From assembly GCF_000143415.4 (NCBI RefSeq), contig NW_003314321.1, positions 435,736 through 499,735 on the forward strand: 64,000 nucleotides of DNA, given 5' to 3'. Positions within the stretch are counted from its first letter, which is position 1; each line of letters starts with the position of its first letter. Shown piece by piece: positions 35,443-46,580 of this stretch. A program made the position numbers and the translations under genes. The notes beneath the pieces were generated by a model. It worked only from the letters and a program-made list of their open reading frames with translations, was not told the origin of the DNA and did not search any database. The DNA is from Selaginella moellendorffii (lineage: Eukaryota > Streptophyta > Lycopodiopsida > Selaginellales > Selaginellaceae).

Positions 35443-37027
35443 TGATGCCGTTTAGTTTGAACAATGCTTTAGCAACTTTCCAGCAAATGATGGACAAGGT
35501 TCTTTGTGATATGCCAGAAGTGACTACTGACTTCATCAATGATGTTTTGATCCACTCAGAGGGGATGTGGGAAGAACACATTTATAATGTTTATAAGGTG
35601 TTGGATTGGTTACGGGAAGTTGGTTTAAAGTTTAAGCAGTCAAAGTGTGTGTTTAGGTCTAAGGACACAACTTATCTTAGGTATCATATTTCTTATGAGG
35701 GCTTGCAAGTTGATCGTGACAAACTTGTGGCTATTATAAAATTCCTTACTCCAAAGTATGTGAATGACATGCAATGCTTCTTGAGTAAGGTATAGTATCT
35801 TGGTCATTTTGTTGATCATTTATTGCACTATTGCAAGTATTGTTGAAGTCGTCAACATCATCTTTCATTTAGTTTATGGACTATGAGTAGGCATTTACGG
35901 ATCTCAAAGAGTTATTGACAGCTTCTCCAGTTTTGGCGTATCTTGACTACACTCGATCTTTCATTTTGTATGAGGATATTTTTGATATCAATCTTGAAGT
36001 TATATTGATGTAAGAGAGCTTGAGTATGCTTAGTCAGTGCCATCCCATTATATATATCAGCTTTACCTTACAACCAGTGGAAGTGAACTATTCCACAATA
36101 AATGAGTGTTTAACAGTAGTTTGGGGTTTCAAGAAACTTCATGCATATCTATATGGTTCTCGAATATTACTAAAAGGTGATCATGCTATAGTTACTTCAT
36201 TATTGAAATAGAAGAACTTGATTGGTCGTACTACTCAATGGGTTTTGAAGTTTTAAATATTTGATTTTAATGTTTTTCATTGCCTGGGGAGTTTTATAAC
36301 TAAAGCTCATGCCCTTTTTTGAGCTCCTCTTCCTTCCTTGCTCTCTTTTCATGTTTTTGATAAGTTTGTTATTTTAGCATTTGTGGATTTTTTAGATAAA
36401 GATTTTATGCTATTAGTGGTTGATGTACTTGATATTCAATGTTCATAAGGTGTAGAACAAGATTTACCTTTTCTTAACGAGGTTCGAAAGATTGAGTTAT
36501 GGATTCAAAGGCTTCACGATGGGTTTGATAATCTCGCATCACTTGCTGATAACTTGTCATTTCAACATTTACATTCTCAATATCACCTTGAGAACAGTTT
36601 TCTTTATTTTGTAAGGATGGATCTTAATGATCATTTCTGGCTAGTGGTGCCTTTGATCTTTATTCCATGCTTTATCCATGCCTACCATGATTTTTCTGTT
36701 CTAGATGGGCATATGGGACATCATCATATGACTGAGAAGCTGAGTAGGTCTTTCTATTAGATGAAGATGCACCATGATATTATTTGGTATGTATATAGTT
36801 GTATTTAGTGCTAAGCTTATAATACTCCCTTTTATACTATAGAAGGACAATTGGAGTCAATTGCAATTTTCCGTTTGTTTGAGTTTGTGGCATTTAATAT
36901 AATGGGGCTTTTTCTACGTTAGACTGTTGGTAATGAGTATGTCATTATTGCTTTTGACTACTTGAATCGCTAGGTGGAAGTCAATGCTCTTGCTAGCGCA
37001 TTTGTAATTATTGTTGGATACTTCCTA

Positions 37028-37118
37028 GTAACTCGCCCCCGTAACTCGTGCCCTGCAGAGTAGTAACTCGCCTCAGTAACTCGCACCCCGCAGAGCAGTA
37101 ACTCGCCCCAGTAACTCG
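37028..37118 (+). repeat. 35-nt minisatellite inside gypsy integrase
   Basis: Units at 37028-37062 and 37063-37097, and a partial unit 37098-37118. Each unit holds two GTAACTCG words and a GC-rich CCC.GCAGAG segment. The corresponding part of gypsy copy 2 (57200s) lacks it, so it arose or was inserted in copy 1. Confidence 0.85.
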
Positions 37119-38092
37119 ATATTTTTGTCTGGAGCGAATTCTTTTAGATAATGGTCCCACATTTATGGTTGAGGCATTTCATGTTTTGACATCTAGATTA
37201 GGGATACGTCACACTTTCACGAGTGTTTATCATCACAGTTAAATGGTTTGGTAAAATGGCTCATTTGGACTTTCAAATAGATGATTGTGAAGTATGTAAG
37301 CTTTTAGCAGTCGAATTAGAATGGTTATTTGTTGTTTCTTTGGTATACATATATTATAGGGGTGTAGAGTTTTGTTAGTGCTTCACTATATGAACTTTTA
37401 TATGGTCATGATCCAATACTATTAACGGAGTTGGGTTTACCTTCACGATTACCATAAGTTGCCAATACTAGGTTGTGGGATCAATATTTGATGAGCATTT
37501 TTCCACTTGTCCAAATAGAGTTTATTAAACACCTATGCTGAGTACAATTAAGACAACAACAGTGTTACAACTCCTATCATCGTCCACCTGTGAAATACAA
37601 AGTGGATGATTTAGTGTTAGTTTGTTTTCCCAATCTTACCGTAAATTGTTTATTTAAGAGGCTATTTGTTCAATGGAAAGGATTGTATAGAATTTTGCTG
37701 CAAGTGGGGTTGCAAGTTTATGAGGTTCAACATGACATCCAATAAGTCAATCCTCCAGAAATTGTGCATGTGTAGCAGTTGAAATGCTTCATACAAAGGG
37801 ATCTAAAACAACTGACACCACCTACAGTCGACTAATGCCTCTTACTAATGTTCCTCCAAATCTTGACCCATTCATAAGAGGATCTTGATAGTCTATCATT
37901 TTGAAAGGAGGGGATTATGTGAGGTTCAAATGTACAACTACAATGTCATATATTGATATTAGCGTAGTGGGATTTTGGTAGTTGTTGGATTGGTTTTAAT
38001 TCGGACAACTTGCTTTTGTATATAAACTAAGGTTTTTAGGCTAATTAATATGTACATTTTTATATTCTATTTCCATATTCTATGCATTCATA

Positions 38093-39990
38093 TTGCACTT
38101 AAATAATTAGTATTAATACTAATTATTAAATATTAAAATAATAATTTCTTCTGTAAATTAGGTGATAAAGCAAAACCTCTATTAAATAGTAATTATTGCG
38201 ACTAAGATGTAGTTTACACAAATCTAAATATTATTAAACTATTAATTTATTTAAAATACCTATTTAAGAAAAAATATTGCCACTAAAACCTTAACAAAAT
38301 ATTCTTTATTGTGCCAAAATATTTTTAAAACCATACTTCACTCGCTGTATTGATAAATCTATTAAGCACGAGTAGGTTTTCTTTGCAATTTTCTTTCTTT
38401 GTGCATTGCTAGTTGGTGTTTTGATCAACTTCTTGCTTAGATCTCACTCATACTGCAAAGTCAATCTTTTCACAAGATGCCAGAGTCATGATGATCTATG
38501 CTTGGCTACATTGAGCAAGAGTGCTTGTTGTTGCCATGGTAATGGCTTTACTTGCCCCTTCTATGACTTTACACTGAGAGGAGGAAATTCTCTTCTGCGT
38601 CATGAGGCCCTATGTTATGTGGTAAGGGCGTCCTGTCGGTAATTAGAGCTATCCTACCAGATCCTCCGTGGGCCAGTAAGTCAGTGCTCGAGATGCTGGA
38701 CAATTCAGAAGCACGTAACTGGAGCCACAAGAGAAGCCCAGCTCAGTACCAGACAACATCGAGGCTGGTGGAGCGAAGCTCTCCATTACTGGTGGGTCCA
38801 TGGTGAGCTCGTCAAGCAGCCACACTATGATCTAGCTCTTTAGACAGCTTTAAGATAGAATCATTGGGAAGGATGAGCAAGCCAAGCAGGATGAAGCACT
38901 CTTGAGCCTGAGCAACGTCCTGGATCAGCTCAATGGGATGGAAGATGGCCGTAGCCACGAAGAATTTGTCTCTAGAAACTACCTCTCCTCTCAGGCAAAA
39001 CGAGAGCTTGGTCCTTGAGTTCTGGATTCAAGAACGCGAATCAAATGTGAAGACCAGCTCCACCTGTAAAGACAAGAAACCTCTGGACAAATATCACAAA
39101 ACGACTGACCATGATTGTTCCCCAGCATTGCTGGAGAGCTATTCCAAGCGGTTCAGCTCTGGTTGCTCTATGATGAGGCCAGGTTAACTCAGGAAGTCAG
39201 TTTTCTTACCACCTGTTTGTCTTAAAATAATGCAATCAAGCTTTCAAACTAAAAGTACCTGCTAATGGAGGAAGACCCCCTGCCTTTTTGGTCAAGCATG
39301 CCTGGATTGTGGTTCCAAGGCTGTTTGCTTGTGATTACAGTAGATCCAAGAAAAAATGACCAATATGCATATTGGAATTTTTATGCTGTGGCACAAAAAA
39401 AAGTTATGGTGGTGATGGCGTCACTTCACTTGCATATTAAAATATAAATATAAGATTTTTATCACTTTGATATATCTCATATCAATACAAAAACGAAATA
39501 ATAGATGGGCCAGCACTGTGGCACCAGATGAGAGATTGGATGGCAGCCCCCTGGATTCAGCTGCTGGGGCATTCTAGAGGAGCCTGGAGAAGATGCATGC
39601 AGCATTCACTTGCTTCATCTTTGGCACAGAGAGGCTTTAAAGAACTTCATGTCTTGATTTCTTTTTTCTTTTCTTTTCAAAATGTAATGCACCTTTTTTT
39701 TTTTTACATTTGGCCAAAATAGAGTATTTGAATAAATTCTAATCACAACTTATCTAACTATTGTTTCACAGATTTTGTATGCTTTCTTAAACTGTGGCTC
39801 TCTGTAGACAGGAATATGAAGACAAATAAGGTTGGTTTTAGTTTATGTTGGATTTGATATGACCTGAAGTGTAATGTATTTTTTTTTCCTCTTTTCATAC
39901 TCATTTTAGTGAGTAATACATGCCAAAGTTGAGATTTTCCCAAACACCAATGCTAACCATTCTTATGTTTGGTATACCCACCTTTAAAGA
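38093..39990. other. Unassigned region with a GC-richer island
   Basis: 38100-38400 is AT-rich. 38400-39200 has more balanced composition and coding-like plus-strand fragments (for example NVLDQLNGMEDG near 38910-38950 and LVLEFWIQERESN near 39010-39050) in shifting frames. I could not match them to a family with confidence; this is probably a gene relic. 39200-39990 again shows nothing clear. Confidence 0.35.
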
Positions 39991-40719
39991 ACCAAAATAC
40001 TTAGATTGCAATGCTTCTTGGGCAAAAATCCTCTTTGCGAGGATCCATCTCTAGCATCCTTGCCATAAGCTCCATAACACTCTTATCACCTATTATAAAA
40101 TCCAATTTTGGCCATAAATTCTATGCCTCAATCAATCCCACTATTTGGCATTTTCAATTTTTTTTCATTCATAAATTCATAGTCTATGGGATCAAACAAT
40201 TGAAATCCACGAATCAACTTTGCAGATGCACACTTAATTACCTATATATATCTATTGTTGTAGAGTAAAAGCCCCTCTCAACTTTAAGCTACTTCGGAAA
40301 ATGATATGAAAATGTTCCAAAATATTTGCTAAATTGTTCCATAACCCATATGTTTGGCTAAAGTATGTGAGCTTCACCATGTTACATTTCATTAATAAAT
40401 TTTCAGGCTTTATATCCCGGTGGATGATCTTGTTGGAGTAAATTCATGCAAGCCTTGAAAGAATATGCATCATGAATAATTTGATCTTGTGTTTTTCAAG
40501 CTTCCTATAATGTATTAAGTCTGTTTCTATCAACTTAAAGACTGTGAAGTTGTCATCTTTGTTTATTATACCATCAAGAAGGTTGATGATATTCACATGC
40601 CTATCACACTCTTCCAAAATTTCTACCTCATTCAGCATAACATTCAAACTAGAATGTTCTTGTCTTAAATATTTAATTGCAACTTTATTATGGCTTTCAT
40701 TGTTGCATTTAAGCATCAC
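39991..40719 (-). pseudogene. CMGC-like protein kinase relic
   Basis: Minus-strand remnants in correct order: NKVAIKYLRQEHSSLN (ATP-binding Lys), NEVEILEECDRHVNIINLLD (alpha-C Glu), then NKIIHRDIKPENLLMKC (intact catalytic loop, near 40400) in a shifted frame, and VMELMARMLEMDPRK, then RIFAQEALQSKYF (near 39995-40060) after a one-base insertion. The order matches MAPK/CDK-type kinases. DFG and activation-segment DNA are lost. Confidence 0.75.
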
Positions 40720-41069
40720 TCTTCCCTGTTACCACACTTTAACATTTTCCAAAAAGTGATGCTTTGATGAAAAAGGATGATTAGGGCTGCACACTCTTTT
40801 TATCAAATTAAATAGTACATTAATCATAAGGTAATTAGGTTAAACATTAGTGCTTAGATCCAACTCTTTTTATTGATGATTCTTTATTTAAAAGTTACTT
40901 TTACTTTATGAGCTTATAAAATGTTATACAGAAACCATTATGGACAAAAATGAGGACTTCTTAAATGTAACCAAGATCTGAGTTTTTCTAAAAAAGAAGA
41001 AGAAGACGTACCTTGTCGATTTTAATCCATGTTTTGAATGAAAATGTTCGCGACAGCACGTCGTTCTCT

Positions 41070-43372
41070 TTATACGCCATATCGCCTTAGTACATTGCTT
41101 AGCGTGTGCATTGCGTGATAAGCCATGAATGACCGCCTTACTTCGATGATCGTCCCCACCTGGCAAAAAACGCACTAGTTAATCGAGAGACGTGAAAACG
41201 TGGCGCTTACAATAAACAGCATGGAGGTAAAGCTGATGCCGCCAGTTTGATGCAAGGACCGCAACTTATAGTCGATTATAGTTGACACAGTCACTAGCAG
41301 TGCCAGCAAAAATCCACCTGCACGAAGGTAGGCAAACTATAGATAATATACAAGCGTCGCAAAGCTCACCCCAAGTGCGAGCCGAGGTTTGCACTTTCCG
41401 TAGAAATTCCACGGTCGAACGACCAGGCTTAACATCCGCAATCTTTGCCCCTATCCTGTTTATGTACTCTGATATGTCTTTTGCTCCGTCACTCTGCAAA
41501 GTTAAACATGATCATAGTTCCCCCAAGAAACTTAGCAGCAGAAACTTACAACGTCGAGGACGCTGAAAGTGAGAATGAGCAACGCAGTCAGTGTGTGGTA
41601 CAACCATGGTCTTGCGCCAGGTGCAGGGGGTAATGTTGGATTCAAAAGGACTTGTAACTGCCGTAAGAACGGGGTTTTTAATATGCTGCACAGCAAGACG
41701 ATATCGTCAAAACAATCAAATACACTCTTAAGACAATGTACTTCGCAAGGAAGCTGGGGACTGCCATAAGATACGATGACATATACACCGGTAGCATCCC
41801 ATTCGGGTTGATGTCAAACGGAATATAAGGCTCCACTTCCGGAATCCCATCTCCTCTGGAGGCATGTTATGAGAACATAAAAAAAAGCTGAAGAATTGTT
41901 ATGTACCCGGAGCTTGGAAAGCGATCAAAGCCATAAAACTGAAGCTTGATGATCCGACGTCCTTCCGTAACGAGCACAGCGCATGCTGTCATAGTCAAGA
42001 ACACTCCCACATAAAGGAGCAAAGCGGGTCCCCACTTGGAGAAGTCCAATCCTGTTACCAAGTGAATTTATACCCGAGCTTGAAACAGATTCGACTTACT
42101 GGAGAAGCTTATGACCATATTACAGAGGGACTGGGAGGAACTGACAAGAATCCCCATGCAAATAATCAACGTTGATCCTTGACCTGGAAAAGAAGAAAAA
42201 GGATAACCGAGGCGAGCTTAGACTACAGACGTACCAAATCCAGATTCGGTAATCCTACGAGATATCCATTCCAGTAACATTGATCCAGAGGTCAGTAAAG
42301 ACGCGGTAAACAGGAAATGCTTAAACCTGGAAGAAAAGAAGAAACTTCAGCTGTTTTCCGAGACACAATGCATTGAAAACGTACAGATCAGACGCAGTAG
42401 CATACTGGAGCGTTGCATACGACAGTAGGAGTGCTTGAATCACCGAGCATGACAGAGTAAGCCACCAGCTGTGTAGAAAACAAGTGAGCAAGAGAACTGT
42501 TAATGCAATACGATCACTCACGTATATGACTTTATCTTGTCGATTTCTCCTTCCTTTCGCATCTTTTGGAATGGAGGGTACCAAGAACAGACTAGCTGCG
42601 CACAAACGTTGGTAACACCCAAGCCAGCAGCTGAAAGTGTAACGTACATGTATAACAGTGCTTGCGCAAATATAAGGACTCAGCCCGAGGTGGAAGAACG
42701 ATATCTTCGGCTCTTTGAGAAAAGCCCCTTCACTTGCTGGAAGAAAGAAGGGCACTTGGTGTTAAGAGGATCAAAAAAAAAAAAAAAAGGTTCTATGGCC
42801 TTACCTGTAAGAGCGGTGGAGCCGAGAAAATTCGATGGCATTGTCCTGTGATTAAAACCGGGAAGAGGAACAAATTGACCAGCTCTGCAGACCATAAGGA
42901 GGATTATGGTGATGAAAGTGCGACGACGTACTTCACTCTTGAAAAAAGCCATGGCCGCGTCATTGATCACCGAGCCCAGCTTCACCCATCGAATAAACTT
43001 GTTGCTATAGCTCCGCGGTACGTGCTTGATGGACTCCCCTGATAATAAGCTCTCTCCTCCTCCTCCTCCCAGATTTTTGGAAGATACTTCATCCGGAGAA
43101 ATATCAATCTGCGAAGGAATCAATCCAGGAGAAATCCCTCCATGCCTGATGCCCGGCTCGGCTGAAGCGCACACTCCTCTCCACGAAGGATTGGAAATTC
43201 TTGCTCGCAATGCCAAGACTCTCGCTTGAGAAGAACAGCCCAATGCCGCTGGCGACGGCGAAAACAGAGTGAAAAATCTAATCGCAATCGCATTTGAGGA
43301 AGAGATACCGCTGCTCCTCCTCGAGGAGAGAATTCGCACGCCCGGTACGAATGGCGCCCTGGAGCAATCCAT
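41070..43372 (-). CDS. SECY2: Plastid SecY2-type protein translocase subunit
   Basis: Pore subunit of the second plastid Sec translocon (SCY2, thought to act at the inner envelope). Twelve exons: 42805-43372, 42648-42736, 42522-42595, 42385-42468, 42235-42326, 42100-42183, 41907-42051, 41742-41855, 41550-41685, 41370-41493, 41211-41317 and 41070-41159; every phase agrees, 568 aa. A transit-peptide-like basic Ser/Arg-rich N terminus (about 100 aa) is followed by RRRTFITIILLMVCRAGQFV (TM1) and PGFN, then repeated hydrophobic helices. The cytosolic loop QKMRKEGEIDKIKSYT and SecY-family motif GQGSTLIICMGI are present. It ends ...NVLRRYGV. It lies 90 bp downstream of the EI24-like gene on the same strand. 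The start is the ATG at 43370-43372. Confidence 0.93.
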
Positions 43373-43461
43373 CCAATAAAGAACCCTAAATTTCTTCACA
43401 CAAGAAAAGATATCGTATATTCACAGCAATGTACAAAGAAGCACAACGTTTGCCACGAAGT

Positions 43462-44935
43462 TCACCTAGTTGCGGGAAACCTACTGACGAAGAAGCGAAC
43501 AATTGGAAGCCTGCCAAGGAATTGACGATGAGAAAGAGAGATGTAGAGACAAAGAGCATATCAACTTACGAGCAGCTGTTGGCCAGGTAGAAAATGGGAA
43601 GACGAGGGAAGAGAGAAGAATCGCGTTTTACACGGGCTATCGATTTTTCGGGATCTGACGCAGTTGCAATGAGTACAAACTGGATCACGCAAAAACCAGA
43701 AGCTCGATCAGAGTTTTGTCTGGAGAAGATTCTCGGTTGCTTACCAATGGATAGAGGATGGCGGTGACGCCGGTGCTCACCAGAGGTGAAAAGAAAAACG
43801 TCGCTAATACGCAAGGACTACCTGGATGACGGAAAAATCAAGCTCTGGTTAAGAAGTAGCATCGACAACACAAGCAAAGGTCCTTACCAAATCCAGAGAA
43901 GAAGGCCCAGTTTGTCTCAAAGAAGACCAGCCGCCTCTCGAGACTCCACTGAGCTAGGCCCCATTTGTACCTGGAAAAGATTACTAAGAAACTGGTCGGA
44001 AAGAACTTTGGCATCTTACTCAAAGCAATAGTAAGCATAAAGCCAGGACAGGAGAACGAAGTACAAGAGTTGCCCGACATACGGAATGAAACTTGCAACG
44101 AATGCCTGTTTGAAAGTTTCAATCTTGTTAAAGAACTAGATTCCCAGCACAAACAAGACTTACTTCGGCAAAAAAGGCACCGATGACGATGACCGAGTAC
44201 AAGTTCTCACCGATTCCACGAGTGAAACTGGACCTAGAGCATGAAAACTAAACCATCCTTGATTGAGTGAATGGATTTCTTCACTCACCTGTCAAAGGCT
44301 GCGGCGGTAGAAGAAGTACCTGTTGATGGCCTCGACGTCGGCTCATTCATAGTCTTCTTTACTTCGTGAAAGACGTGTTGAGCGATTTCGTTGGAGTGAA
44401 TACAGTTGATCACAAAGCTTATCACGTAGATCGGATAGAGCCAGAGTACCTGGAAGACACAATGAAAAGAAAACTAGCGCTAGAGCTCGCCGAGAATGAA
44501 ATCAAGCTTACATAGTACAGCGCGATCAGGAAAGACTGGAGCTTCGGCACTGGCCTGGCCGATCCATCGTCGACATGCGCCTCAAAATCGAGCAGCCAGC
44601 TCAAAGCCGGAATAATCGCTTTCTGGAGAACCAAGACACTGCGGAAACTCGTCAGAAAAGATTTCACGACAAAATATTTCGACAAAGCGAAAACCTTCCA
44701 AGAACGAGCAGGCCATTGAGGAAGCACTGCCCCGTTTTCTTCCGAACTACGCCAGACCTGCAAAGCGGAGAGGAAATTTCAGCTCGATTCGCGAGAAATC
44801 GCGCTACCTCCGGCAGATGAGAAATGCGCGGTCGAATCGGCAAGCGTCCCTGAATCCCGCCAGCCAAAGCATCAGTAATGCGATCCACGGCGACGTCGGC
44901 GCGGCGGAGGCGCGCTCTCCCCGCGACGGAGCCAT
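43462..44935 (-). CDS. EI24/PIG8-like ER membrane protein
   Basis: Ten exons: 44808-44935, 44695-44757, 44512-44638, 44289-44449, 44164-44233, 44020-44105, 43888-43970, 43745-43821, 43570-43679 and 43462-43510; total 317 aa. The protein has several hydrophobic helices. Family landmarks: WLAGFRDACRFDRAFLICRR, KKTGQCFLNGLLVLG, LYPIYVISFVINCIHSNEIA, SFIPYVGQLLYFVLLSWLYA, YKWGLAQWSLERRLVFFETN and WAFFSGFGSPCVLATFFFSP. Animal EI24 acts in ER-linked autophagy; the plant role is not well known. The intron after exon 5 (58 nt) was set so that the helix before SFIPYVG keeps family length. Confidence 0.9.
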
Positions 44936-45042
44936 GACAGCGAAACCCTATGCCCGACCTAAAAACTAGCTAGCTTTGCGAAGGTTTTTGTCCACGTCGC
45001 TCATGTCATAGGCCTGCATTCTCGCCACGTCATAAAAGTATG

Positions 45043-45060
45043 ACACGTGTCGACACGTGT
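45043..45060. promoter_or_regulatory. 18-bp palindrome with two G-boxes
   Basis: The perfect inverted repeat ACACGTGTCGACACGTGT contains two CACGTG G-box/ABRE cores 10 bp apart. It lies about 108 bp upstream of the EI24-like start codon and just beyond the PPR stop codon at 45077. bZIP and bHLH factors bind G-boxes in plants; use here is inferred. Confidence 0.6.
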
Positions 45061-45076
45061 AATTCCATTCCATCGA

Positions 45077-46513
45077 TCACGGAGGATTGATCTTGAGCGT
45101 TCGCAGGAGCTGGAAATTCGGTGGCTGCTGCGCTGCGGCATAGACATTGACGATCGCGTTGCAAAGAGTGGAATCGCCGCGGTTGCGATACATGGCAATG
45201 AGCTTCTCGGCGCTTCCCACGTCTCTTCTCGCCGCGAAGACGCGCAAGAGCTTGATCGTCGTCAGGTAACCCAAGCTCGAATCGATCTGCCGCTTCTCCC
45301 ATCCCTCTTCCAGCAGCTGCAAAGCTCTGGCGATGTCGTTCCGCGCGAGATATCCCAGGATCAAGGAGTTGAATGGCTGGAACACCGAGTTGTCCGTCTT
45401 TCTTCGCAGCGTCTCCTCGGCCCTGTCGAGCAATCCCACCCTCGCGTAGACTTCGATGATCCCGTGATATGGATTGATCCCATACCTCACACTCTTGCTC
45501 GCGATCGTTTCTTCCAGCACCACCTCCGCCTTCTCGACTTCTCCAACCAGTCCGAAAGCTTTGATCGCGGCAGCGTAGCTATCGTGGAGGAGACGCGGTG
45601 ATCTTTGCTTTACGATGCTCCAGATTGCTCCCACACTGTCCGGATCATGCAAGTAGCCATGGATCTCCATCAAGTTTGCCAAATCCTGCAAGAGCGAGCA
45701 AGAGTTGTGATCACGTAAGTTCCAAGCTGATGACCAACGTACCCTTTCATTCGCAGTGCTGAGGTCCACACTCTTCGCAGCTGCCAGTGCTTCTCTTTCG
45801 AGTCCTCCGAGACCTCCAATTCTCTCCTTGCACTTGAGAAGCGTCAAGTAAGTGTGAAGCATTGGCTTGATGCCCGAGTACCTCAATCTCTGGTAGGACG
45901 CAAGAGCTCGGTCGTGGAAATCCTTGGAGAAGTAGAGAGAGATCATCGCGTCCTCCACCTCGGGAGAGATTGTGGTGAGTTGCTGCTTGTAAACTTCCGC
46001 TCGGCTCCAGGACTTTTGCTTGGCCAAGCTGATGACAAAGGCGGCGATGAGCTCCTCGGTTTTCATGGACTCCGGGAGGCTCAAGAAGATCACTTCAGCT
46101 GGAATAGGAGCGTGCTGCCGACAGAGTAGCGTAAGCTCTTTGATGCAATTCTTCACGCTCAGCTCCACAACGTTGTTCTCTCGAACGAGTTTGAGCACCT
46201 AGCTAGAAAAAATCTTCTCATTCAAGCAATGAAACTGGGAAATTTCTTTCTTTCTCACCTTGAGAGCTTCCTTGTAGCGATTGCGCCCAGTGAGATGATC
46301 GAAGATGCTCCCCACGGAATCTGGCGTGAGAGCATTCCCACGAGACATCCAATCGGCCACAGCTTCCTCGCATTGCCCGCGTCTGGCATCCAGAGCGTCG
46401 AACAAGCAAGCCAAATCCCCCTCGCTCGATCCGGAGCAGCATCTTGAGAGGATTACAGTCCTGCTAGCGTGGATCACTGGCGCGCGCAAGCCATAGCCTG
46501 CCGCTCGCCGCAT
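45077..46513 (-). CDS. P-class pentatricopeptide repeat protein
   Basis: Three exons: 46259-46513, 45743-46198 and 45077-45685; about 439 aa with phase-0 introns. The N terminus MRRAAGYGLRAPVIHASRTV is basic and could be a mitochondrial targeting signal. P-type motifs without the SW signature are visible: FHDRALASYQRLRYSGIKPM, GEVEKAEVVLEETIASK, INPYHGIIEVYARVGLLDRA and PFNSLILGYLARNDIARALQ. There is no E or DYW domain. The start follows CTAGGGTTT. It diverges from the GRAS gene across 67 bp. Confidence 0.87.
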
Positions 46514-46580
46514 AAACCCTAGCACTGCCTCGCGTAGGTTACTTTCTTTGACTGGAAAAATATTTTGCCCACGAGGAGCG
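46514..46580. promoter_or_regulatory. 67-bp bidirectional spacer between PPR and GRAS start codons
   Basis: The two start codons, on opposite strands, are only 67 bp apart. The spacer must hold both leaders, so the transcripts probably overlap at their 5' ends or use promoter elements inside the other gene. There is no clear TATA box (AAAAATATTTT at 46556-46566 is the best AT-rich element). Confidence 0.55.

Larger units (their letters stand above)
33700..38092 (+). mobile_element. Ty3/gypsy LTR retrotransposon, decayed, copy 1
   Basis: Ordered pol remnants on the plus strand. Retropepsin-like: VVPSQAFNLILGIY near 34150-34190. Reverse transcriptase: 34400-34880 and 35443-35800, including PFSLNNALATFQQMMDKVL and DFINDVLIHS, where the catalytic FIDD-type motif has become FIND. 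RNase H: 35800-36290. Integrase zinc region and core: 36550-37300 (GHMGHHHMTEKLSRSFY). The C-terminal integrase region runs to 37740, then a polypurine tract AAAGGAGGGGA at about 37904-37914 and a 3' LTR from 37918 (TGTGAGG) to about 38092. Many stops make it inactive. A TRIM is inserted at 34881-35442 and a minisatellite at 37028-37118. Confidence 0.88.

Noticed and set aside
38400-39200. AAA-ATPase or PPR-like fragments
   Set aside because: The matching words are short and in conflicting frames; no confident family assignment is possible.
46548-46580. N-terminal extension of the GRAS protein upstream of 46581
   Set aside because: The extension starts with a TTG, not an ATG, and lies in the divergent spacer.
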